A stretch of DNA of 64,000 nt from Acephala macrosclerotiorum (lineage: Eukaryota; Ascomycota; Leotiomycetes; Helotiales; Mollisiaceae). A model generated the notes under the pieces. The model searched no databases. It saw only the letters and a list, made by a program, of their open reading frames with translations, and was not told where the DNA came from. Made by a program: the position numbers and the translations under genes. Each line of letters begins with the position of its first letter. Position 1 is the stretch's first letter. The stretch is from contig MU119303.1 in the NCBI GenBank assembly GCA_014904845.1, positions 115,409-179,408 on the forward strand, in the 5' to 3' direction. Shown here in pieces: positions 10,125-21,665 of the stretch.

Positions 10125-11457
10125 ATGAGGCTGTCCTTCGTAACGCTGGGCATTCTTGCCTCACTAGTTATTACTGTTGCAGCATGGAGCAAAGAAGGTA
10201 AATCCCGAACAAACAGCACATCTGCGGCCCCCTTACACTGTGCTAATTACTAACTGCATGTTGCAGATCAAGAAATCTTCCGTCTGCGAGACGAAGTCGA
10301 ACTCCATGAAGGTCCCGGTGTCACCTTCTACGATTTCCTCGGCATCACTCCTTCTGCCAACCAAGAAGAAATCAATAAGGCCTACAAAAAGAAATCCAAA
10401 CTTCTGCATCCTGACAAGGTCAAGCAGCAATTCATTGCCAACAAGTCGACTGGAAAGGACAAGAAGAAGTCGAAGAAGCCAGGAGTTCACGTCTCGAAGG
10501 GCCCCACCCAAGCTGAGATCAAAGCTACTGCGAAGGCTGCCAGCGATCGATTCGCACGCTTGGGCATAGTGACGAACATTCTTCGAGGTGAAGGACGAGA
10601 GCGCTACGATCACTTCTTGAGCAATGGCTTCCCGAAGTGGAAGGGAACTGGATACTACTACGCACGATTCAGACCTGGACTTGGCTCAGTTTTGGTTGGA
10701 CTCTTCATCTTTGTTGGCGGGGGTGGGCACTACATTGCGCTTTACATGAGTTGGAAGAGACAGCAGGAATTCGTCGGAAGGTACATTAAGTTTGCACGAC
10801 ATGCCGCCTGGGGCGAGAACCTTAACATCCCTGGGCTTGATGGGACTTCTGGAACTTCTACTCCACCTGTTTCCACTGCCGATGATGCGGACCCAATGGC
10901 ACAACCAATGAACCGAAGACAGAGACGTATGCAGGAGAAAGATTCAAAGAAGGACAAAGGAGACAAGAAATCGAAATTGTCCAAGTCTGCCAGAGCTTCA
11001 CCTGCCGCCACTCCTCCTGTCGGTGCTACTGGACCAAGAAAGCGAGTCGTGGCGGAGAATGGCAAAGTTCTGATCGTTGACTCTATCGGTAATGTCTATC
11101 TAGAGCAACAAGATGAAGAAGGCGAGACTCAGGAGTTCTTACTTGATGTATGTGGTCCCCTCTTTCATCTCGACTATCCTCACTAACAATATTCAGCCCA
11201 ACGAACTCGCCCAACCCACTATCAAAGATACCGCACTCTACCGCGTCCCAATCTGGGCCTACAATTCCGTCCTTCGTCGTTTCTCAAAGAAATCCGAAAC
11301 TGAAGACTCAGACGAGGAAGTCGAAGAACAGCAAGACACCCCTCCTAGCAGCAGCTCTGGAGCCGAGGACTTCGAGGTCTTGGAGAAGGCCAAGACATCC
11401 TCTCAGAACGAGAACGGCAAGGCGATACGAAGAAAGAAGAGCAACCGTGGACGATAG
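10125..11457 (+). CDS. ERJ5: ER membrane J-protein, Erj5-like
   Basis: Three exons (10125-10197, 10267-11147, 11197-11457) encode 404 aa. Residues 1-20 (MRLSFVTLGILASLVITVAA) form a signal peptide. The J domain follows (TFYDFLGITPSANQEEINKA, with LLHPDKVK holding HPD), with a Lys-rich insert between its helices. After IVTNILRGEGRERYDHFLSN comes a hydrophobic segment (FRPGLGSVLVGLFIFVGGGG), most likely a membrane helix at about residues 180-200. Then there is a conserved RQQEFVGRYIKFARHAAWGE stretch and a charged cytosolic tail with KK/KD runs. Erj5-type proteins present the J domain in the ER lumen as co-chaperones of the luminal Hsp70 Kar2/BiP. Domain order and length match the fungal family. 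Both introns have good splice sites. Confidence 0.9.
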
Positions 11458-12058
11458 ATGTATTCTCCACCAGGAGCGGCTGTACTATTGTGATTCTATG
11501 TAGGCTATACAAAAGTTCTGGTGGGCGGGCATGTGCTGGAGCCTAGATGGCTTGAAAATGGATCAGGAATTATCATCAGATATGATGCTTCATAGCACAA
11601 AAAGATTCATCCCATCAATGAGCTTCGCCGTGAAGAACATTGAACGTCGTCGCTATAATCCTGCACCGTACTATCCCACCAAGATCATGGCAAGTGCCAC
11701 ACCGAATATACCTATACTCAAATATCCTCTCACTCAAATACCTTCATTCTCAAACAGCTTCATCCTCCTCCATTCTTAGAACTCGGACAGCTTTTGAATC
11801 TCTACAGCCTTGTCGGACATCAAGCCACTGTGTGGCTATGCCTCACAGCAAACCATCAGGAGACAATCTCAGCCTTAAACGCTGGCATCCCGACCACAAA
11901 TCTAAGCCTCAATGAAAGGCCCTCTCTCAGTTGTATTATATATGTGTCCCCGACACAGGCTGCATTATTCGGGCTTCTAAGCTGTCGTCAGCCATAGACG
12001 AATCAAATGATCGCATTCTGGTGATCTTGTCCGCTAGCCTTATCTTACTTCTATCGCT
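11458..12058. other. Intergenic, no supported gene
   Basis: Separates the conserved gene block from the first STAND receptor. Only short frames without recognisable motifs are present. Confidence 0.4.
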
Positions 12059-15000
12059 ATGCTCGACCCCCTTACCGCTCTGGGCCTGGCGAGTAATATC
12101 ATCCAGCTCGTTGACTTTACGTCTAAACTCCTGAGTAAAACGAAAGATCTTCGCTTCCATGGGGAAACCGTTGATAATGCGAGGCTCGAGGCTCTCACGG
12201 TCGATCTCGTCTGCCTGAGCGAGAACCTGCAAGCCTCGCCATTGCTTACTGAAGCTCCATCGGGCAAGCCGAATCAAGATGTGAAGGTATCTCTAAACTC
12301 AAAATCACGCCGCAATTAATCTACTAATCACCAAGTAGGCTATCATCGAAATCGCGAACGGGTCTATGACAACTGCAATTGAACTCGTCGAATGCTTGCA
12401 AAGGCTCAAGTTCAAACTCAATGAAGAAAAGACTGTCTGGGCTAGCATCCGCAAAGCCATCATTGCAGCGTCTAGCAAGGAAAGAGTGAAGGAAATTTCC
12501 ACACTGTTAGATAGCTATCGGAATGAGCTTGCCCTTCGCACGCTGGTGTTGTTAAGTTCCAATGTCGGTAAGCATGCAAGCGACCACGAGAAACGGCTGG
12601 AGCGACTGGAGCGGAAGGAGGGCGATATTATCGAAGCGATATCGATCAGTCAGAAATTCAACGTTCATCAGGCCGATGAACAATCACGTTTGCATCAACA
12701 AACAGGGCAACAACTTCGCGAGGTGACTGCAGCGATCTTGACACATCGAGATGGGCGCACTACCACCCTATCGCAGCCAAGTACTCGACAAGCGACAGTT
12801 GGTGCTCCATCGAGCGGTGACAAGTTTTCAACTGAAGTCATGACACTCCGAGCTACGAGCTCCAACCACGAATCCAGAATTGATGGCACGGCTTTTCTAG
12901 GAGACTTTGACACCATACAGCGGCGAGTCCTTGGAAGTTTGTCCTTCACGAAAATTAGAGACCGCATGGACGAAGTACGATCTCCCTTCTATTCCACATT
13001 CGAGTGGGTCTTCGAGCCTCCTGGTAAATCAAAGTTGCCATGGGACAGCCTTTTGCAATGGCTCCAAGAAGACGGAGGCTGCTACTGGATCAATGGGAAA
13101 GCAGGGTCTGGCAAATCAACTTTAATGAAGCACATATTCAACAGCCCGAAGACCCAGGATGCTCTAACCCTCTGGGTTGGCGAAAGTCGCCTCCTCGTCG
13201 CCTCCTATTTCTCCTGGAATCTGGGTGCAGCCCTACAAAAGACTCACGTCGGACTTCTTCGCTCTCTTCTTCACGACATCCTGGTGCAAGTTCCTGATTT
13301 GATTCCAACCACACTACCGAAGTTCTTCAGAAAAGCATCCATTGGAGAGGATATCGATCCCAGACTCACCGATCTCATTGAGGGCATCACAAATCTCTCA
13401 CGGCAAAAGCTTCCACTCAAAATTTGTCTCTTTATCGACGGAATCGACGAATTTGATGGCGATCACGCCGAGATCTCTAATCTGTTCACATCTATATCGA
13501 ATTCCAACTTCAAATGCATTATTTCAAGCCGTCCAATTCCTGCATGTGTGGACATTTTTGCAGAATATCCTGGTCTTCGTCTGCAAGACTTAACCTACAA
13601 CGATATTCTGAAGTACACACAGGAGAAGGTCCACACCCAAAGAAGATGGCGCGAGCTTTTAGAAGAGGAGGGCCCGCAATCTACCCAACTTATCACAGAC
13701 ATTGTGGAAAAGGCCCAAGGAGTCTTCTTGTGGGTTGTCCTCGTGGTTGCCTCGCTTCTCGAGGGCCTCCGGAATTACGATCGGGTTACAGACTTGCGTC
13801 GGCGACTAGACATGCTTCCTCCCGACCTTGAGAATTTGTACAAGCACATGCTAGACCGGTTGGAGCCCCTTTACTTCCGTCAAGCATCGCAGCTGCTCCA
13901 AATTGTCTTGAAACATATCAAGGTGGAGCCAGATCGGCCACTTACAGCTCTCCACTTATCCTTTGCTGACGAAGAGGATCCGGAGTTCGCCTTCAGACGT
14001 GACTTGGGCCCTTTGGAAGCTCAGCAGAAGCTAGCGAGGTGTAGAGCAACTGAAGGCCGAATCAGGAGTCGTTGCTGTGGTTTGGTCGAAGTCTGGCAAG
14101 ATTGGAGGCTGGAACAACAAGAAAGACTTCTTGCTTGTCGAATCATGTTTCTCCACCGAACGGTAGTGGAGTTCTTGCGAAGCGAATCTGCAGCAAGCAT
14201 ATTTCAGCACGGCGATTCTGATTTCCGTTTCGATCCCAGTATTTCACTGGCGAAGTGTTTCCTCATTGATATTAAAACACAGGCATACTCGCCATCTCTC
14301 GACATTATTCAAAGTCCCGTTTGGGAAAGCATGCGACGTTGTCTGAATCACTGCCGCTTCAGTGACGATAATGTCGGTGGGCAAGTCTCACGAATTATGG
14401 ATGAACTCGACAACACGATGGACCTTCGATGGAAATCAATCGACCGATGGATCAGCGGATTCAAGGATCGAGATGATGTCGTGCAGGTAGTCCAAAAATT
14501 CAACTGGACGCTTTCTGAACTGCGACAATCTTCGCGGCTTGGGAACTCTACAGTATTCTCCGACATGCAGGCCTCCATACTAGTCCTCGCGGCAACAATG
14601 GGACACAAAGCATATGTACAATACAAATGTCGTGTTGAGAAGTCGGACATTGAGTCTGCACAGCTGCAGCAGGCCATGATAGCTGCGGTTTATAGTGCTT
14701 CTAGTGCGGTGAAGGATCGTCTCAGCGTCCATTACCAGACATTGTTTGATGTGCCAAGTGAGGATAAACGAGCGATTCTCCCGGACTACCACTCGATCCT
14801 GCTTTATCTAATTGATGCTGGAGGGGATCCAAACGAAAAGGTCGGAAAAAGTGGATTCAGTCCCTGGAGTTTCGCTCTTGGAGAGACTCAAATGATGGAG
14901 GAAAACGACGATATGTCCTCATGGTGCAGTATACTCGAGCTCCTGCTCCAATCAGGCGCCGACGCCAATGATATGGCCGTCGAGAAAGCTCGAAAATTGG

Positions 15001-15821
15001 ACCGATATAGCACTGCTTTGTCCGTGGTCACCACAAAGATCTCTCAGCTGGCTCGACATTCCAAATGGTCCGAAGCAAAACGGTTCGAAAACCTTAGATC
15101 TCAGCTTCTTGCGCAAGGCGCAAAGGACAAGACCTGGACTGAAGTCAACACAGACTCCAGGCCGGAGCGCGCGTCTACACCAGCGCCTTGGAGACGAGAT
15201 AGCACAAATCCCATTCAGAACCTTTTCAGGCAAGTCGACATTGGCCCGCGTCCTCGGGAACCGCTCACAGTCAAGAAGGCCTGGCGGATCAGAAATAGGG
15301 AGAAAGTACTCGCCCCACCAAGGAAAGACAGGAAATACCCACCGATATCCATGGGGTTTCAAAGTGCTGCTCGAGGATATCCTGCAATTGCACAGATGCC
15401 CCAAGTTCCCCAGACAAGATCCAATCAAGGCCGCTCTGCCGGTGCTGGCAAAAGCACAGAGATACGCGCAAACAATTCACCTGATCGCCGCGTGCCTGCT
15501 CGATATGCACCTGCTCGGGAGTCAAGTTCTGGTTCCAGCGGGAGTGGCGTTCAACCGAGACGAGGCCGACGCCGCCCTGATGATGATCCGGAATCGGAAA
15601 GCTCTAGCGATTCAGAACTCCCAGATACTGCAAGCATCCAAAGCGATCATACTGAGGACCACGAAGAAGACGGTACAGTTGCCACCGAAGAACCGGTGGC
15701 TGAGGTTCCTCAAGCATCCAAAACAGAATCCGCGAAGCCCATCATCGACAACAAGAGACATGGGAAGTGGAAATTTGGAGTTTTCAAAGGAGTTCGAATT
15801 TCTGCGTTTTTCAGGAAATAA
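12059..15821 (+). CDS. NACHT-domain STAND (NLR-like) receptor, receptor 1
   Basis: Two exons (12059-12286, 12339-15821) give 1,236 aa. The N-terminus (MLDPLTALGLASNIIQLVDF) is the helical domain common on fungal NACHT proteins; a coiled-coil-like region follows to about residue 150. The linker reaches LPWDSLLQWLQEDGGCYWI, then Walker A GKAGSGKS at about 329-336 and Walker B ICLFIDGIDEFDG at about 440. Then come the sensor-like CIISSRPIP, the GVFLWVVLVVASLLEGL helix and the FLHRTVVEFLRSE box typical of these proteins. Fungal STAND proteins bind nucleotide, oligomerise and trigger defence or incompatibility responses. The C-terminal third has only faint ankyrin-like pieces (LLYLIDAGGDPNE, LELLLQSGADAN) and ends in a disordered Arg/Ser-rich tail. 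No classical repeat sensor is evident, and the ligand is unknown. The frame is intact. Confidence 0.9.
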
Positions 15822-15940
15822 CTAAAGGAACGGACCGCCGCCACTGGGATCATATTTCTAACCTAGTGCCGGTTGAGAAATTCGTTGATAAACTCCCCTA
15901 AGTAGCACCACAAGGGCACAGTAAAGGTTACGAGATTTAC
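15822..15940. other. Short spacer after receptor 1
   Basis: No coding signal. It may hold the decayed upstream part of the following 2EXR relic. Confidence 0.3.
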
Positions 15941-16159
15941 ATGGAGATAGTCGGTTTTGTTCCCTTTGGTCTCTTGTTCAATGAGCTGAAAGAGCTTACG
16001 TTCGTGATGGGACCTGACAAAGAATCCGATGAAAACATTGTAAATCAGCTCTTCTATAAGCGGGTACAGTTTCTAGGGCTCCCATTTCCGCTTGACTTTG
16101 GTAAGAATGTGCTTGAGAATGTAACCTTCACGGTCATTCGAGGAAAGGATTTGGAATGA
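15941..16159 (+). pseudogene. 2EXR-family relic, C-terminal tail only
   Basis: A 72-codon frame ending LENVTFTVIRGKD. Its order FNELKELTFVMGPDKESDEN ... FPLDFGKNVLENVTF matches the C-terminal tail of the next 2EXR gene (FEGLRRLTFVSSSEEGTNKE ... YGENVLDNLKFKLVR). The diagnostic N-terminal LPxELRxxIW box is absent upstream, so this is most likely the surviving end of a deleted paralogue. The ATG at 15941 is probably incidental. Confidence 0.6.
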
Positions 16160-16649
16160 TACAGGACGTGGCCGACGTTTTGTTGGGCGTATCCTGTCTA
16201 TACATACCACACTGACGGTTAGAACATCTTAGCCAAACCGTTGAAATTATGGAAGCAAAACAAGACTTTGTGATCAGGCTTAGGGACATTGTCGTCGAGC
16301 TAGTGGGTGGACTCGGAATGCAGTTCCCGAAGTCGATGTTTGAAGCAACATACAGAATTAGCTGTTACGGAATTTTGAATGAGGGAGATATGCTGGATGG
16401 TTCAAAGATGGACACAGGGATTTGACACGGGTTTTAGTTATCCATGAGGTCGAAACTATCCATCCATCAACGGTTCAAGTCTAGATCTAACGCAAGAACT
16501 CGAAAGCTGGCATCACTCTGCCTCTGCTGAATCGTTTTCGTTGATGAAATGAGTTAATGAATCACTCTTCACTCTGACATAGGCTTCCCTAAGGCTGGGA
16601 ATGGGTTTCGAAGATTGACAATCACAATCTTACTGTCGCCACATTTTGT
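16160..16649. other. Intergenic, no supported gene
   Basis: Nothing recognisable. Possibly decayed 2EXR-flanking sequence. Confidence 0.3.
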
Positions 16650-16656
16650 TATAAAA
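16650..16656 (+). promoter_or_regulatory. TATA-box-like element
   Basis: TATAAAA lies 108 bp upstream of the 2EXR start at 16758. Other 2EXR genes in the window also have a TATA-like sequence 85-150 bp upstream of the ATG. Confidence 0.4.
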
Positions 16657-16757
16657 TAGCACCAAGCTGTAAGTCCTCCTCAGCCTGCCAACTTCGTCAT
16701 CTCACACCTTCGGGAATAGATCGTCGTAGAACTTGAAACGTCGACCATAGATAGACA

Positions 16758-17472
16758 ATGTCTTTCACATACTTCTCCGAGCTTCCACCAGAACTTCGAC
16801 TGACCATCTGGGAGTACGCCCTTCCTGGACCTCGAACTATTACGATATCCCCTGAGGCAGGAGGTCCTAATCAACTTGCAATACACGCACCTAGCGATAT
16901 CACCCTGGACGCGCTCTACCACACTAGTAAAGATTCACACGCAACTATGATGAAATATTACACCCGCCACTATTTCAAAGATCAAGCCGTGCAACGCCTT
17001 GTCTGGTTCGACGACGAAATCGACACACTTCGTCTCGACAACCTAATCCCGCTGATGCGTTATATCTCTGAACATCTCATCTTACCTGAAGGCATTCTAC
17101 CTGTTCTACCTATTATGCCGCGTCGTAGCACAATCAAGTACCTACTCATGGGATCTTCGCTTGACAGCGTACTGCGGCCGGCCAGGCTTCCGGGGATGGC
17201 TGCGATGGCAGCAATGATCAAATCAGTGAGTGGTACTGGTCGAGTTTATATATTTCGGTATCTTGCGATTCGAAGGCCTCAGACGTCTTACCTTCGTCTC
17301 AAGTTCCGAGGAAGGGACTAATAAAGAGGTCTTAAACAACCTCCTGCGGGTACCTGTTGGCGACGCTGAATCCGAGTTCATGGAGGAATACGGCGAGAAC
17401 GTGCTTGACAACCTGAAGTTCAAGTTGGTTCGCATACCAAACTTGGCAGCATTTTCAACACTGTCGGCTTAA
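16758..17472 (+). pseudogene. 2EXR-domain gene with a frame change near 17225
   Basis: The start MSFTYFSELPPELRLTIWEY followed by ALPGPRTITI is a perfect 2EXR box. The frame continues through TSKDSHATMMKYYTRHYF and VWFDDEIDTLRLD. Near 17220-17230 it leaves the homologous frame; family similarity (EFIYFGILRFEGLRRLTFVS, later YGENVLDNLKFKLVR) resumes in another frame and ends at 17472. Either a small indel has broken the gene or a short intron was missed; I could not place a convincing intron. 2EXR proteins are fungal and named for the conserved motif; their biochemical role is not established. The neighbouring relic at 15941 and gene at 17860 show local duplication. Confidence 0.7.
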
Positions 17473-17713
17473 GCAAGTAGATTAATTCTACATGGAATAT
17501 GGGAGTGGCTCTCTGGGGGATGGCCTCGTGGAGGTCAAGCGCTGAGCCTCTGCTAGAACAGTCAAATGACCCAATAACGTTCGATCTCTAGAACAATGGA
17601 CCACGATAATCTGAACTTCAATTTGCTCTAAACGGCAAGTGCCAGTAACAATTCACTGCTTCCCAACTGATTTAACACTAGTGCACGTGTTCTAAGCGAG
17701 TCTTGCTAGTGCA

Positions 17714-17719
17714 TATAAA
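17714..17719 (+). promoter_or_regulatory. TATA-box-like element
   Basis: TATAAA in GTGCATATAAACCCC, 146 bp upstream of the ATG at 17860, followed by a C/A-rich leader. Confidence 0.4.
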
Positions 17720-17859
17720 CCCCGAGTCCTTCCTCAACCACCAACACTTCTCCACATCTGCGCAGCAAAATTCTCGCATGACAATCACTCCTCGAGATAC
17801 GTATCTACGCCCGCAAACCTCAACTCCGGCATATTCTCTTCTTCCGCACATACGAAGCA

Positions 17860-18897
17860 ATGGCTCCTACTCGAAAGGCTGCCATGCTGGCAAAGCGCAA
17901 GCTCAAGGTCACTTTCGAGACCAAGGTCGGACGATCCGCAGCTGGTCAACGCCGCAGCGTGCGCTTGAGTTCTATCAATGCCGCAAAGATGAACCCTACC
18001 AAGACGGAGACGACTTTGGCAAAGAATACTGTTCTGACGGAAGAGAACGGCGAGGACAGCGACACTCCTTCAGCTAGAATCGCAAAGAAGAAGGTTGCGC
18101 TAAAGAAAAATGCTTCAGGGAAGACTGCCACTCCGATACAAGACGACGAACACGATGAGTCTGGTGATGCTGACGAGGAGGAGATATCCTTCAAGTTGTT
18201 TCCAAAGCTCCCACCTGAGCTGCGCCTTAAGATATGGAAGGCTGCGCTACCAGGTCCTCGCGTAGTCAGGTTATCCCGCTTCCAGCGCATCGGCAACCTT
18301 GGCGGCGGCATGGAAGTCATCGAAACTGACCATGACAGCCTAAACCCCCTCTATTACGCTTGCAAAGACTCCCACGACACCCTGATCGCATCTTATACCC
18401 CATATTTCGGGGATAACGCCGGACAACGCATTTGGTTCAACAACGACATTGATACCTTATACCTTTCTCCTCGCGCCATAGTGAACAAGGCGTATGGTAA
18501 GTTTAAGCGGGGCCCCGATCCCTCCCTTCTGGTCGACCTCAGTAAGATCAAGTCTGTTGCTGTGGTAGGTCCAGCTGAGTTGAGCGAGTGGCCAGTCGCC
18601 GAGTTGTCGCTTCATTCATATGCCTCCCGCTTAGCCCTTGATACCCTAAAGTTCTCAAAGGGTGTCAAGTACATGGCATTCGTGGAAGATTCAAGGTCGT
18701 TGAATTTGTTGGAGACGGAGGGACTTGTAAATCAGCTCTATCGGGATTTTCGAGCGTACTATCAATTTCAAGGACCCTCCATATGGAGAGAGGATTCTGA
18801 TGCGAAGCTGCTCGACAAGATAGAACTGAAGTTTGTTTGCGGAGGTATTGGAACCGACTTTGGTAGCGAGCACATTGAGTGGATAGTCATGGACTAA
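17860..18897 (+). CDS. 2EXR-domain protein with basic N-terminal extension
   Basis: An intact intronless frame of 345 aa. Unlike the other family members here, it has about 110 extra N-terminal residues. They are Lys/Arg-rich (MAPTRKAAMLAKRKLKVTFE, later ARIAKKKVALKKNASGK) and suggest nuclear targeting or nucleic-acid contact. An acidic stretch follows (DDEHDESGDADEEE). The 2EXR box is KLFPKLPPELRLKIWKAALP plus GPRVV at about 113-138. Further family motifs are PLYYACKDSHDTLIASYTPY, RIWFNNDIDTLYLSP and a C-terminal LLDKIELKFVCGG. The biochemical function of 2EXR is unknown. This is one of the few paralogues in the island with no lesion. Confidence 0.88.
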   Translation: MAPTRKAAMLAKRKLKVTFETKVGRSAAGQRRSVRLSSINAAKMNPTKTETTLAKNTVLTEENGEDSDTPSARIAKKKVALKKNASGKTATPIQDDEHDESGDADEEEISFKLFPKLPPELRLKIWKAALPGPRVVRLSRFQRIGNLGGGMEVIETDHDSLNPLYYACKDSHDTLIASYTPYFGDNAGQRIWFNNDIDTLYLSPRAIVNKAYGKFKRGPDPSLLVDLSKIKSVAVVGPAELSEWPVAELSLHSYASRLALDTLKFSKGVKYMAFVEDSRSLNLLETEGLVNQLYRDFRAYYQFQGPSIWREDSDAKLLDKIELKFVCGGIGTDFGSEHIEWIVMD

Positions 18898-19919
18898 TTG
18901 AACCGGGGGTGGTTGTGCAGAGATCTTCTTGAGCAATTGATGTTACGAGTACCGCAGGAGATGTTTAGTGGATGGTGGAGGACGCAAAAATGATCCTCAG
19001 ACGCGAATAGTACTTGAAGATTCGCGCCCATAGACTTCCTTTTATCAATGAATTTCGTCAGTATGATCTGGGAACACGCAAAATCTTCTCCTTCATTTAC
19101 CAACAAAACCATTGGAAGTGCCATACCAATCCCTATCAGATTGATGGTTGTCTGAACTATTAAGGTCCTCATCGGTCTGATATAGTCCCCGTACCACGAT
19201 CTTGAAATCGGGTCTTATCAGCATGCATGGTGACCGCCACACGTAGGTCAGATTGTTCAGACCGTTCGGTATGGAATGTAGGATCTTGGAAGGGACATTT
19301 GAGATACAGCTTACAGTCCTTCGAATGCCTGCCTCTTTTTATTGCGCATGGTGATCTGGATATGCCTAACTAGACAACAAGTGCTCTTTTAGTTGGTTGA
19401 GGGCCAAGCTGTTCGTTGGACCAAGGCGTAGTCTGTCTTATTTACGGACAGTTTAACAGCTAGCCACGGAGTTCCAAGGCAGAAACAAATCTCGTCTTTA
19501 TGATTATCGTACTGCTTTAGATTTGCTGGCTTGAGTTGGACACTCTGCCTCAACAAGTTATTATATTTTGCAAAGTAGTGTTTCAGTCTTCTTTGGGTGA
19601 TAGATCCATCACAATAATACTGCAAATCCCGATCTAAGGTTCAAAGATGACTTCACTGAATCACTTCTCACATAATGAAACACTTTCCTTTTCGATGCTC
19701 AATGTCTTTCCCTGCTGATCTATCCTTTCTCAGTCAAGGAATACTCAGTTCTTCGCTTACGAAGTAATACTTGAGAATATGCCACCAAGAAATTTCTCAT
19801 AGTACTTAAGATCTGTAGGCAACGATATTGTCCATGTGCCGGAACGCTACTGCGAGCCAACCTTTGCATATTTGTCAAAGTACATAAAATGTTTCGGGAA
19901 TCGAAGTCGACGCCGAGAT
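18898..19919. other. Intergenic, no supported gene
   Basis: About 1 kb with only short frames on both strands. I see no recognisable protein remnant or RNA gene. Confidence 0.4.
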
Positions 19920-20164
19920 ACATCTTTCAAATACTTTTCGGAACTTCCACCAGAACCTCGTCTTAGAATTTGGATGTGGGATATTCTTTAAGCGGTGTGG
20001 ATCGGCTGTTCAAGGAATTTCGAGAGCAAGTGAAGTTGGTTGGTAGACGTATGGCTGACGAAAGTCCCGAGGATCATGATGCATCAGTTTGGGACATCGG
20101 CATGCTAGATAGTCTGGACTTCAGGGTCATCCGAGGCTCGGAATTCCCTGCTGCCATTTTATGA
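19920..20164 (+). pseudogene. 2EXR relic: N-terminal box joined directly to C-terminal tail
   Basis: The sequence reads SFKYFSELPPEPRLRIW, an unmistakable 2EXR start, but the codon in the ATG position is ACA. After RIW the frame stops within six codons. A second frame then carries a family-like tail (FKEFREQVKLVGRRMADESP ... MLDSLDFRVIRG). The whole middle of the gene (about 150 codons in intact paralogues) is missing. This is an internal deletion plus loss of the start codon. Confidence 0.75.
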
Positions 20165-21018
20165 TTGCCTCACGAATCGTGTAGTTAGAGATCGCCTAAG
20201 TTAGTGGTCACAAATATTTTATCGATGCATGAAATGGAAGGACAATACTTCAGCTTGCAAACCTTGTAACAGTAATCGCGATTCATTCAATCATGCAATA
20301 GAACTCCAACCTGACCATCTTACTGTAAAAGCTTTACGTAGTCGAAGAGCGAAGCACTCGCAGACGCCTCGACCAAGAGCTTGGCGCCAGCTCGTTTAAA
20401 AAGGGGTTCAAAGTCAGCTATCATCCTGCCTGTCTCAGGATGATGCAGCGTCGAGACAGAAGCATTATTTCTTAGAGAACCGATTCCTTTATAATATCTA
20501 GTTCCAGATAGATCCCATCGCTCAATCGTTCTAACGTACCCGAAATTCTCGTTGAGTCAACTTTTTGAATGTACTGTACGTGGCTCTAGAGGACTTTGAA
20601 TGCTTTTACTTCAGCACATTAAGCTTGAAGATTTGATGACTTCGACGAATTGCATAGCATCGTTGATCATTCATGAAAATTCAAGCAGCTTGACAAGAAC
20701 GAGAATGATACACATGTTCGACTCGCAATTTTGAGGAGTCGTTCCAGCAGCACATTCGTAATTGTCCTCGCCATCTTTCGTTATCCACGGACACCCACGC
20801 TCCTATTTATGCTTTTAACTTTTAACACATACTTCGCCCTATGCAACTTGTGCTAAAACGTTAAACAAATCTCTTCCAAACGCGAACTCTCTGGACAGCA
20901 GGAATATTTGCAAGACTCTTAAAATGCCCACCTCAACTTGTGCATCTTCAACAGAGACCGGCTCCGGATCTCGAAAGAATACACAGTTAACAGCTTCACA
21001 GAAATATTAATCTACAAG
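20165..21018. other. Intergenic, no supported gene
   Basis: Only short frames; nothing recognised. Confidence 0.35.
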
Positions 21019-21497
21019 ATGGTCTTAGCTCCTTTTCGCTGGCTTGCAGGAAAGACACTTCCGATCCTTCGGAAGGTGCGAATAGATCGCAGAGACGATG
21101 CCGAACTCTCAGTGCTAATTCATGCAGAACTAAAAGGCGAGATAGCGACTGCTCAGCGAGATCGAAGGGAGTCATCTTTCAAATGTTTCTCAGAGCTCCC
21201 AACAGCGCTTCGTCTCATGATTTGGGAGGCAGCTCTTCCTGCCCTTGCGTTATCGAGTTGAATCCCAACACAGGATCTAAGGACCTCGTCGGTCACACTT
21301 CCGACCCCACGACCTTAACGCGATCTATCATGCATGCTTGGCCACTGCTCAACTGCATGGATCACGAGAATGCTGGGCTGCAGCCAGGCCCGAGGGCGAT
21401 CGATAGATCCACAGCCAAGCAGCTCGTTCATGCATCAGACACAAGGTATGGGCAACTCCGGTGTCTCTATTGGTGTATATACTCATGGGCGGCCTGA
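21019..21497 (+). pseudogene. 2EXR relic with frameshift after the LPxxLRxxIW box
   Basis: A frame from the ATG at 21019 runs through a basic leader into FKCFSELPTALRLMIWEAAL, a 2EXR box, then stops at 21261. In the neighbouring frame the homologous continuation is visible (CVIELNPNTGSKDLVG, TSDPTTLTRS), so a one-base loss near 21243 broke the gene. Similarity fades by about 21430. It lies directly upstream of receptor 2. Confidence 0.7.
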
Positions 21498-21665
21498 GTG
21501 CCTGAGATATTTAAACAAAACACGCACACGCACATGCACATAGATGGCCTCTCGCTAATTTCTGGATATCGTCAGGCTCTGCTCTTGCTGCCCAACCGCC
21601 CTTTCCTAGCAATTTATCCCCACGCAAAAGAAGACCGTTCATCGCAGGAATTAAGACGCTCCAAA

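Noticed and set aside
14968..15825. 285-codon plus-strand frame inside receptor 1
   Set aside because: It is an alternative frame of the C-terminal region of the intact NACHT protein and has no independent motif.
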